DNA from: CAIXSC01 sp046349855
GTDB lineage: Bacteria > Planctomycetota > Planctomycetia > Pirellulales > Pirellulaceae
Reading direction: 5' to 3'
Assembly: GCA_046349855.1 (NCBI GenBank)
Contig: JAXMBM010000037.1
Span: 1 to 64,000 of the forward strand
Length of the DNA stretch: 64,000 nt
The stretch's first letter is position 1. Every line of letters starts with the position of its first letter. Both the position numbers and the translations under genes were made by a program. Under the pieces are notes generated by a model. The model worked only from the letters and a program-made list of their open reading frames with translations. It was not told where the DNA came from and made no database searches. Below, piece after piece: positions 53,081 to 60,409 of the stretch.

Positions 53081-55543
53081 TCAGGAAGAGCCCCTGGCCA
53101 CGCACACCACACGACACACGCGAAAACCAGTGCAGTCAAGGGAGACCGAGGGACGACTGACGTCGCGGATCGAGGAACGCACGTCGAGAGGTATGGAGTC
53201 CCAGGACCCGCCACGCAGCACGCGGGCGGCTGAGATCGGCGCGTTCTTAGGGACCACACGCGGGTCGTCCTTCGCGACATTCCCGCACCACTCCCAGACA
53301 TTGCCGTACATGTCGAACAGCCCCCAGGGGTGCGCACAATCCGTCGTGGGCTTTTGTCCGACGGGATGCGTCTTGTGCTCTGAATTCGCGGAATACCACG
53401 CGTGATTCTTCAATTCGCCTTCGTTGTCGCCGAAGTACCAAATGGACGTCGAGTGAGGATTCTCGGGTCCCGGCGCTCGGCACGCATATTCCCACTCGAT
53501 CTCGTGCGGCAGACGATAGGTGAAGGTGTCGCCGGGCGCGAGCCATCGGCAGAACATCACCGCGTCATACCATGTGACGTTGATGACCGGACAGCCATCC
53601 TCTGGACTTAAGCGGTCACGACGGTCTCTGCGCGACGGGTCATACAACTCGTACTGCAGATTCGTCACCGGAACACAGGCCAGCTCGAAGGGTCGTTCAA
53701 TCGCCGCCTCACGGCGCGTTTCGTTGTTCCAGCCGGCGTAGCGCCGCAACTGTTCCGGCGTCGATCCCATCTGAAACGTGCGTTGTTCGCGCGTGGGATG
53801 CTTGATGGGTGGAATCGGGCGGAACTCGCGCAAGAACTCCTCGGCGACCGCCCGTGCCGCGTCCCCGCGTCGCCCCGAGAGAATCGCGTCGCGAAACTCG
53901 GAGCGATAGGCGTCCATGGCTGCTCGTGCGTCCACCACCCCCTTCGCGGCCAGTCGCTCCATGGTGTCCCAACTGCGGCACAGCATCTCCGTCGAACGCA
54001 CTCGGCGAGTCGCCGTCGTGTCGCTTTCGACTGAGGTCAAGTCGCCTTTCGCTTCCAACCCGTCGTGGCCGTAGAGCGGCGCGAGCGACCGCACCCATTC
54101 CTGATCCGCGCGAAAAGCGGTTGCGTTGCAATCGCTCGGCATTTCGGCCAGAAAGCGCCAGACTCGATAAAGGTTCTCGTTCTCCCGCTCGGCGTGCGGG
54201 TCGTGCGGCCGCGCGACGAACCAACCACTGTCTTCCGGACGTGCGAACCGCGCCAGCCACAACGCCGCGAAGAACTCGAGCAGCGTCACGTTGCGAAAAT
54301 AGATGTCGGTCAGTTTGCGATGCGATTCGAGGAAACAGTAATCGAGCACCGAGTTGGTACGTCCCAGCTCCTGGAGCGCCGCTTTGAGCGTCGCCTCATT
54401 CCGCCATCCGACATGGCGACCCTGCGCCCGATACAGCTGCCTGACGAATTCACCGTAGTCGGCGTTAGACACGCCCTCGTAGTTGCCGGCTCGAACCAAT
54501 GCGAAGGCGATGGCCGCCAAGGTCCGCAAGGCTTCGTCGCGGTCAAGCTTTCTCGTTCCGCTCACCCGTTCGTCCTTGTCGAACAGGTTCGTCACCACGG
54601 CGGCGTACACGTCGCTCGCCGTGCGCAACGTGTCGAGCGTCGCGAGCGGTAGCTTGCGCACCGCTTCGAGCATGCGGGGGACGCCCAGTTGCTCGGCATC
54701 CAAGGCCTGCAGTCGCGAGAACCGTTCCGTCCCGAGGAACTTTTTCTGCTGTTCCTTGGTGAAATCGCCGAGCTGCGCGTAGCGCCAATCCCGCCGCTGG
54801 CCCCAGACGGCGTTATCAAACAGATCGCCCCAAAACTGGTCGAGCGCGTGCGGGCGGCCCGCCAGGACCACTCGGCAATGGGCGCCTTCGCCCGCCAGGA
54901 ATTCGGCGAGCGCCGCGACCTTGGGATTGCGTTTTCCCTGGGCTGGCGTCCTGGTCTGGTCCAAGCCGTCGACCAGCAGCAGGAGTTCGCCGCGGCGGAG
55001 CGTGCGTTCGAGCAGCCCGTGGAGATCCTCGCGTTCGTCCTGGCGACGTTGGTGCGGCGACCCGGCCGCTCGCCCGGGCCGCGAGCTTCCCCGCCGCACG
55101 ACGCGGTTGTTCACGTCGGACACGGTATCGAGCCACGATTGAAACGCGTCGATCAGCTTGCCTGGTTTCTTCCACGAACCCAGATACTGCTCGCACTTGT
55201 CCGGGAGCGCCCCCAATTCCACGTAGATCGCGAGCTCCTGGTCTTCGCCGCGAAGAGCCCTTTCGGCCGACTCGGCGGCGAGCCAGCCGAGCGTCGTGGT
55301 CTTGCCGATTCCGCCCGGCGTAGCGAGGCACAGCCGGCGAAAACGGTGTTCGAAAAACAACTGCCGTCGCGTCACCAGCCGCCAGGGATCTTCCTCGCCG
55401 CCGTGATCGGGCATCTCTTCCCGCACCCCGCCGCCCCTCCTCCGCCGAAAATACTCAGGCGTGAGGAACGGCCTCGCATTGGGTATCTCGTCGAGCAACC
55501 ACAGTTGCTGATCGGGGATGAACGGAGGCAGGTCGCTCGTCAT
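53081..55543 (-). CDS. DGR target 3: NACHT NTPase with C-terminal FGE-sulfatase sensor domain
   Basis: 820 residues from ATG 55543 (MTSDLPPFIPDQQLWLLDEI); the longer frame to 56011 runs through repeats. NACHT features: Walker A ATPGGIGKTTTL (Lys about 81), Walker B ELLLLVDGLDQT, VVLAGRPHALDQF, and LLEFFAALWLARF. The FGE-type domain begins near residue 560 with TFQMGSTPEQLRRY, then ERPFELACVPVTNLQYELYD, YRLPHEIEWEYACRA, LFDMYGNVWEWCG and RVLRGGSW, and ends GFRVCRVVCVARGSS. VR3 occupies the 3' end. It is intact, unlike target 2. Its sequence differs enough from target 1 to be an older duplicate, yet the two share the VR and hairpin. Confidence 0.88.
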   Translation of the reverse strand: MTSDLPPFIPDQQLWLLDEIPNARPFLTPEYFRRRRGGGVREEMPDHGGEEDPWRLVTRRQLFFEHRFRRLCLATPGGIGKTTTLGWLAAESAERALRGEDQELAIYVELGALPDKCEQYLGSWKKPGKLIDAFQSWLDTVSDVNNRVVRRGSSRPGRAAGSPHQRRQDEREDLHGLLERTLRRGELLLLVDGLDQTRTPAQGKRNPKVAALAEFLAGEGAHCRVVLAGRPHALDQFWGDLFDNAVWGQRRDWRYAQLGDFTKEQQKKFLGTERFSRLQALDAEQLGVPRMLEAVRKLPLATLDTLRTASDVYAAVVTNLFDKDERVSGTRKLDRDEALRTLAAIAFALVRAGNYEGVSNADYGEFVRQLYRAQGRHVGWRNEATLKAALQELGRTNSVLDYCFLESHRKLTDIYFRNVTLLEFFAALWLARFARPEDSGWFVARPHDPHAERENENLYRVWRFLAEMPSDCNATAFRADQEWVRSLAPLYGHDGLEAKGDLTSVESDTTATRRVRSTEMLCRSWDTMERLAAKGVVDARAAMDAYRSEFRDAILSGRRGDAARAVAEEFLREFRPIPPIKHPTREQRTFQMGSTPEQLRRYAGWNNETRREAAIERPFELACVPVTNLQYELYDPSRRDRRDRLSPEDGCPVINVTWYDAVMFCRWLAPGDTFTYRLPHEIEWEYACRAPGPENPHSTSIWYFGDNEGELKNHAWYSANSEHKTHPVGQKPTTDCAHPWGLFDMYGNVWEWCGNVAKDDPRVVPKNAPISAARVLRGGSWDSIPLDVRSSIRDVSRPSVSLDCTGFRVCRVVCVARGSS
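53095..53230 (-). other. DGR variable region VR3
   Basis: A 136-bp gapless match to TR on the minus strand. Seventeen differences are at template adenines; one is at a G (GAA to ATA, first base). It encodes GGSWDSIPLDVRSSIRDVS followed by RPSVSLDCTGF. Confidence 0.94.
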
Positions 55544-55692
55544 GGGTCGGCAGTCACGTTCACCGTCCAGGAATATCGGATGGGGCCGTCGCGTGCATGA
55601 TCCAACATGAACCGCTCGACGACAATACGAGTGGGACAGCGCCAGATTGTGATAGTCATGGATCGCTCCCCCATAGCGATCGCTCCCCCATA

Positions 55693-55847
55693 GTCGTGGA
55701 TCGCTCCGCGATCCAACGTCCGGCGACAGAGACGCTGAAACACCGAGCGACCCACGACCATGCCCCGCATTGCCATCACCCGCGCTAAGTCGCACCCAAA
55801 TAGACACTTCACTCTGCCTGAAGCCGGAGAACCTGGTGCTGTCCAAC
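55693..55847. repeat. Palindrome-bearing repeat upstream of target 3
   Basis: Contains gtcgtggatcgctccgcgat and aagtcgcacccaaatagaca with ctgaagccggagaacc, the same block that is inserted in the RT pseudogene at 43033-43175. Two further partial palindromes (gatcgctcccccata) lie at 55660-55692. This is the likely promoter region of target 3. Confidence 0.75.
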
Positions 55848-55868
55848 CAGGACGGTGCGACGGCCGGA

Positions 55869-56456
55869 TTACCAGTTTCCGTCATCGACCTGGTCATCGT
55901 CGATCGACCCGTCATCGACCTCGTCATCGTCGATCGACCCGTCCTCGACCCAGCGACTTCGCGGTCGCTCGCCTTCGGAGCGCGAGTAAATGCGAACTCG
56001 GACGCCGCCATCGGTCCGCGCGCCGCCCCACGACTGAACGGCCGTCTCGCGGACGGAGACCACGGCGCGACCGCCGGTCAATACCAGGCGGCATCCATCG
56101 TCGCCGACCACCACCGAGCAGCTGCCGCCACCCTGCTGGTCGCCCTGGAAACGGATGTTCAGGCTGTAATGCGTGGCGATCGGCCGGCCGCTCGTCGGCA
56201 CAAACACGGAGCTTGCCGAGAAGGCCATGCCGTCGTCGTCGATTCCTAGCGCCTCCGCCTGAGCGAAGCGTTCGGTCGTCTTCGTGCGTGCGAAGCCCCG
56301 GTCGCCCGAGTATCTCGCCCTGGCGGCCGATTGCCAGGTCGAACCAACGCGTCGCAACTCCGCGGCAGTTTCCGCGTCGGCCGCCACGGTCAGGCTGGAA
56401 CTACTCAGCACAAGCAGTCCCGCCATCCAGCGCGCAAGACCAGGTGTCCTCGTCAT
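55869..56456 (-). CDS. Small secreted hypothetical protein with acidic repeat tail
   Basis: 195 residues from 56456 with signal peptide (WMAGLLVLSSSSLTVAADA). The body includes FVPTSGRPIATHYSLNIRFQ and CSVVVGDDGCRLVLTGGRAV. The C-terminus is an acidic duplication, DDGSIDDDEVDDGSIDDDQV, encoded by a direct DNA repeat at 55875-55945. Family not recognised. It is the last of three secreted proteins between the Pup-type cluster and target 3, all on the minus strand. Confidence 0.65.
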   Translation of the reverse strand: MTRTPGLARWMAGLLVLSSSSLTVAADAETAAELRRVGSTWQSAARARYSGDRGFARTKTTERFAQAEALGIDDDGMAFSASSVFVPTSGRPIATHYSLNIRFQGDQQGGGSCSVVVGDDGCRLVLTGGRAVVSVRETAVQSWGGARTDGGVRVRIYSRSEGERPRSRWVEDGSIDDDEVDDGSIDDDQVDDGNW

Positions 56457-56548
56457 TTCATTTCTCCATTTTCATTGGGGGTTACGTACGACAGGCGCGC
56501 GGCCTTCGGAAAACCGTGCGACAGGGTGGATGTCCGTCGTACGGAGTG

Positions 56549-57382
56549 TTACGGTTCGTCAAACGGCATCAGCGGGCGACGCTCACCAGCGCGTGGCTTG
56601 GCCGAGTTCAGCCATTGGGAAATCTGCCCACGGATCCCCGCGGGCAATTCGGCCAGTTGCGCGGCCAATTGCTCGCGAGTTCCCTTGAGCGTCCGGCGTT
56701 GCGTCCGTCCGTTCTCGTCCTGGATCTCAACAGTCGCGGTGAACCACGTGCCGTCCCGGCTGGTGAGGGAAACGTGGGAGAGTCCGTCCGAGAACGAGTA
56801 CGCCGCGACGTTGACGGACCTGTCGGCCTTTTCGGGAGCCGCTGCGCCTGACTCGCCAGTTCGGGGTTTCGAGGCGCGGGGTGCGGAAATGACCTGCGGG
56901 GCCAGCGTGACCGATAACCATTCGAGTGTGCCGGCGCGAATCACTTCCAACGCAACCGTGTTCCCCGGCTCGTCATCGCCGACGAGTTCCCGGAGTTGAC
57001 GCGGCGTCGACAGCGTCGTGTCGTTGTAACGCACCAGAATGTCGTGACGCCGGAGACCACTGACGGCGGCGGGCGAGTCGGGCGTGACGTCGGTGACGAC
57101 CAGCCCCACCTCGGGCTCCAGCAGGTCCGGCAGATGAGCCGCAAGAATCTGCGGCGCGGCTTCGGTGGCGACGCCCAGGTACGCTCGTTCGAGCGGCGTC
57201 GTGGGCCGCGAATCGGCCTGAATCGAGCCGGACGGCCGCGATGCGGAATCGGGCGGCAGCGATGCGGAATCGGGCGCTCCTGGCCGTTTCGGCGGTCCGC
57301 CGAGCGACAGGCCTGTGACGGCCATTAACAACACTGCCCCGGGTAGGGCGACCCAGCTATTACTCACACGTAAAGATCGCAT
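56549..57382 (-). CDS. Secreted PDZ-domain protein
   Basis: 277 residues from ATG 57382, with AAGGAGT in front. A signal peptide (SWVALPGAVLLMAVTGLSLG) and a Pro/Ser linker are followed by a PDZ domain of the HtrA type (~75-165): YLGVATEAAPQILAAH, VGLVVTDVTPDSPAAVSGLR, HDILVRYNDTTLSTPRQLRE and GNTVALEVIRAGTLEWLSVT. There is no protease domain, so it probably binds C-termini or misfolded protein in the periplasm. The rest (~190-277) is unrecognised, rich in Arg/Gln. Confidence 0.8.
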   Translation of the reverse strand: MRSLRVSNSWVALPGAVLLMAVTGLSLGGPPKRPGAPDSASLPPDSASRPSGSIQADSRPTTPLERAYLGVATEAAPQILAAHLPDLLEPEVGLVVTDVTPDSPAAVSGLRRHDILVRYNDTTLSTPRQLRELVGDDEPGNTVALEVIRAGTLEWLSVTLAPQVISAPRASKPRTGESGAAAPEKADRSVNVAAYSFSDGLSHVSLTSRDGTWFTATVEIQDENGRTQRRTLKGTREQLAAQLAELPAGIRGQISQWLNSAKPRAGERRPLMPFDEP

Positions 57383-57482
57383 GGAAAACTCCTTGCAAAT
57401 GCGGAACAAGAAAGGGGACTCATCGAATCCACGGCGGCGGGGACCGTGATTCCCGATCCCCGCCGCGCGGTTACCACTTCGA

Positions 57483-58196
57483 CTACCAGTTGATGTCGTA
57501 GCCCTCGCCCCGCGCATCGCTCCGGCCACCGTAAGCTCGACTTTCCACACGGACCCTGGTTTCGCCGCGGCGGTCGCCGCGGCTCAAGACCCGCCCCACG
57601 CCTTCGGCGCTGGCCCGGCCGCCGAAGTCGGCCTTGCCGAGCACCTCGACGTTGCCGTCGGCGCTTCCGCCGTCCGTCTCGGAAGAGCTATCCGCGACCA
57701 CGCGCACCGCGCCGCCACGCCGCGCCATACCCGTGCCGGAGCTTCGATCTCGGGCGTGGCCGTTGCGACTATCGGCCCACGAATTCACGGTCACGTCCGC
57801 CGCTCCGCGTCCGTAGCCCGCGCCACGACTGCGAGCATCGCCACCCCGCGTCGTCGCGCGACCCCCGACCATCACCGTACTTTCGTCGTGGGCCTCGCCA
57901 ACAACGTCGCTCACCGCAATACCGTCGTCGCTCGCGATCGCCACCGAGCGCAGGTCCGCGAATCCGCTCGGCGCTCCGTAGCCGATGCCCCGAGCTAGTG
58001 CATGACTCCCGCGACCCGCGACGCTGGACACACGGACTCTGACGGAGCCCTCCCCATCGCCATACGATTCGGCAACGCCGCCGTCCGTCGAGCGAGATTC
58101 CACAAAGACGTCGGCCGCGAACGACGGCGTCGCCTGTCCCCAGGGTACCGCGGCCAGACAGGCCGACAGCACACACCTCATCCAAACTCGTTTCAT
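57483..58196 (-). CDS. Secreted Gly/Arg/Ser-rich hypothetical protein
   Basis: 237 residues from ATG 58196 (MKRVWMRCVLSACLAAVPWG, a signal peptide). The mature part is biased to Gly, Arg, Ser and Asp with irregular beta-like repeats (SVRVRVSSVAGRGSHALARG, GRATTRGGDARSRGAGYGRG, RRGETRVRVESRAYGG). It may be a beta-solenoid or disordered matrix protein. No family recognised. It sits between the PafA-like gene and the PDZ protein. Confidence 0.65.
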   Translation of the reverse strand: MKRVWMRCVLSACLAAVPWGQATPSFAADVFVESRSTDGGVAESYGDGEGSVRVRVSSVAGRGSHALARGIGYGAPSGFADLRSVAIASDDGIAVSDVVGEAHDESTVMVGGRATTRGGDARSRGAGYGRGAADVTVNSWADSRNGHARDRSSGTGMARRGGAVRVVADSSSETDGGSADGNVEVLGKADFGGRASAEGVGRVLSRGDRRGETRVRVESRAYGGRSDARGEGYDINW

Positions 58197-58643
58197 CACA
58201 AGACCCCCCAAGTAAGAGAAACCACGGAACTCCAACGGTCCTGGGCGAAGACGGAAGAAGTTCTTCGCCGCGAGCTACGCGCCACACGCGGTACCGTCTC
58301 GTCCCTCTGCCAATAAAAGGCGAACGCAGAGGCATTTTTTTGGCGATGCGGCGAAAAAAATCTCGAGGTTATCGGGCGACGGCCTGGTTGAACGCACCTC
58401 TGGATTCGTCCTCGTGCGGCAGTTGGGACTGCGGAAGGAACTGCGCTGGAATCGAGCGTTGTGTTCGCTTGTGCGAGTAGTTCCCAACCGACCCGTCACG
58501 ATCCGTGTCCACGAACACAAGAGATGGCGCGTTCCACGTCGGCTGCAAGTCGAGTAGACCGCTCGCCAGAAGCCCCGTTCAAGGAACAAGGAATCCTCCC
58601 GTCGGTTCGGGATCGTCGCTCGCTCCTTTGCGCACGCCGCCAG
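58197..58643. other. Intergenic region between the PafA-like gene and secreted gene
   Basis: About 450 bp without a recognisable gene. AT-rich tracts ttttttt at 58336 and aaaaaaa at 58364 stand out. In the canonical pup loci of actinobacteria no proteasome gene would be expected here, and none is seen. Confidence 0.5.
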
Positions 58644-60047
58644 TCACGTCTCCGCCGCATTGCCAACCACGTATTCCGTCGCGAAGGGGTGGGTGAGCGA
58701 GTGGATCTGCGACGAGCAGCGGTCGTACATGTAGCTCCAGTCCATCACCACATGCCGACGGTCCTCGGCGCGTTGCCGGATGGCCCGCGCTCGCGCGTCG
58801 GCGCGCGTGCCGGTGCGGGGTACGAACGGCTCGGGCTCGTCGCCCGGCGCGACATACGGTTGCAGACGGTGCCGCATCAGGCCCGCTTGCTCCAGCCGCT
58901 GGAACAGCGAATCGGGCCGGCAGAACGCGTGATAGCTTTGGTCGAGCAGTGCGAGTTCGTTGGCCAAGACCACGTCGTGGCTCAGGTCGGCCCACGTCTT
59001 CCCGCGGCTCGCCACGATCGCCGAGAAGACGCGGTACTTGGCGAATGCGTCGAGACGCGTCGAAAGCCAATCCAAGTCGCGGTTGTCGAAAGCGTCGAGC
59101 ATCCGCGCCCAGTTGTCGAGCGCCCAGGGGATCCAGTCGGGCGGGTCCGCAAGCCGCTCGGCGTACTGCGTCGCCAGCTCCAGATACAAGCGCTGCGTGG
59201 CCGTAACCACCGGATCGACCGACCACAATTCGCCTGCTCGTTCGAGCACGTTGAATCGCTGCATCGTCGCGACCCACGCCGCGGCCGGAAACTGCTGCGA
59301 CGCGGCGGTGATTCTGCGCCGCGCGCCGCGCACGAAGAAGATCGCCTTGAGCGCCAGGGCCGTCGTCGCGAACTGAAGCGCCAGGTTGAAATGCGAACGA
59401 TGGCCGTCCCCCAGGATCAGGTGATAGCGGAACTGCCGCGGTTTTTCCCCCAGGTGATGTTCGTCGCGCGCCGTGCTGTGGATCGCTCGTCGCTCCGTTG
59501 TTCCCCCCCCCGTCGGCATCTGCATCCGCAGGGGCCGGACTCCCGCGACGAACGTGCCGGTCGACAGATCGACGCCACCCGCACCGCCGTAGATGCGCGT
59601 CACCAGAAAGGGCAGGATCCATTCGCCAAATGTCTGCGGATGGCGCTCGGTCAGAATATTCTCGTGGGAACCCCAGGTCGGCGCGTCCGGAGTCAGCAGG
59701 CCGTTCGAATTGTTGTTCGCCAGGAGCAGGTGATGCCCGTCCCGCTCCAACTGTTCCACCGCCATTCGCACCACCGACTGTTGCCGCTCGACAATTCCCG
59801 GTAGTTCGCACGGCGAGGCGCATTCGCACATCGCCAACTCGACGTGGCCGCAGTCAAAGTAGATGCGACCGTACCCGTTGAACAGACCGCTGGGGCCCGG
59901 CACCGACGGCGCGACGTCCCACAAGATTTCAAAGAAGCGATCGAGCGCCAACTCGGGCGGTGACGAACCGGACTGCAGCGAGGTCTGCAGTTCCAGTTCG
60001 GTGCTCATCAGAAATTCGCGGCCGGGACGGCGTCGTAGCGAGAACAT
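58644..60047 (-). CDS. Pup ligase/deamidase family protein (PafA/Dop-like)
   Basis: 467 residues from ATG 60047 (GGAGCC upstream). It has the carboxylate-amine ligase fold used to attach or process Pup. The first strand LMSTELELQ carries the Mg-binding Glu, GRIYFDCGHVELAMCE carries the catalytic Asp equivalent, HHLLLANNNSNG follows, and WGSHENILTERHPQTFGEWI with PFLVTRIYGGAGGV form the ATP/Pup site. FRYHLILGDGHRSHFNLALQ matches the family's second metal site region. Its HEN box is intact, whereas the paralogue two genes upstream lost it, so this copy is the better candidate for the active ligase. Position last in the cluster equals pafA in canonical loci. Confidence 0.85.
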   Translation of the reverse strand: MFSLRRRPGREFLMSTELELQTSLQSGSSPPELALDRFFEILWDVAPSVPGPSGLFNGYGRIYFDCGHVELAMCECASPCELPGIVERQQSVVRMAVEQLERDGHHLLLANNNSNGLLTPDAPTWGSHENILTERHPQTFGEWILPFLVTRIYGGAGGVDLSTGTFVAGVRPLRMQMPTGGGTTERRAIHSTARDEHHLGEKPRQFRYHLILGDGHRSHFNLALQFATTALALKAIFFVRGARRRITAASQQFPAAAWVATMQRFNVLERAGELWSVDPVVTATQRLYLELATQYAERLADPPDWIPWALDNWARMLDAFDNRDLDWLSTRLDAFAKYRVFSAIVASRGKTWADLSHDVVLANELALLDQSYHAFCRPDSLFQRLEQAGLMRHRLQPYVAPGDEPEPFVPRTGTRADARARAIRQRAEDRRHVVMDWSYMYDRCSSQIHSLTHPFATEYVVGNAAET

Positions 60048-60134
60048 GGGCGTGGCTCCATGCCGACCGGCGAGCGATCGCGGTCGCCCCGCCGGCCGTC
60101 CACAAAAAGAGGTACCGGAATGTCTCGTCAGCGC

Positions 60135-60341
60135 TTATTCGCCCGAGCGATTCTTCCGCCGTTCGAGTTCTTCGACGGCGTCCTTACCGTGGTGGCACTC
60201 GTCGTACGCGGCGCGGGCGACGTCCAGGAACGCTTGTCCCATGTTCAGGATGCCGCCCGCATCGGATCCGTCGGGGTCGTTGCCAGACGAATCGATGGTG
60301 GCGGGGCGACGAGTCACGGGGATCGTTCGATCGAATGTCAT
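60135..60341 (-). CDS. pup: Pup-like protein modifier
   Basis: 68 residues from ATG 60341, with a strong AGGAGA 7 nt upstream. Like Pup/UBact modifiers it is short, charged, disordered at the N-terminus (PDGSDAGG) with a central/C-terminal helix (MGQAFLDVARAAYDEC, KDAVEELERRKN), and ends in Gly-Glu (RSGE). The C-terminal Gly-Glu is the form ligated directly by PafA without deamidation. Placement between two Dop/PafA-family genes supports the call. Sequence similarity to known Pup is low, as usual for this family. A longer frame to 60413 exists but has no ribosome binding site. Confidence 0.82.
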   Translation of the reverse strand: MTFDRTIPVTRRPATIDSSGNDPDGSDAGGILNMGQAFLDVARAAYDECHHGKDAVEELERRKNRSGE

Positions 60342-60409
60342 GATGGTTCTCCTGAAAACAGATACTGGATTGGCTGGTCCTGGTCGTGCGCGTTCCATGT
60401 CGCGCGCTC

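Noticed and set aside
56549..58643. Hidden proteasome subunit genes after the PafA-like gene
   Set aside because: The frames encode a PDZ protein and a Gly/Arg-rich secreted protein; no N-terminal nucleophile hydrolase motif was found anywhere in 55.8-63.9 kb.
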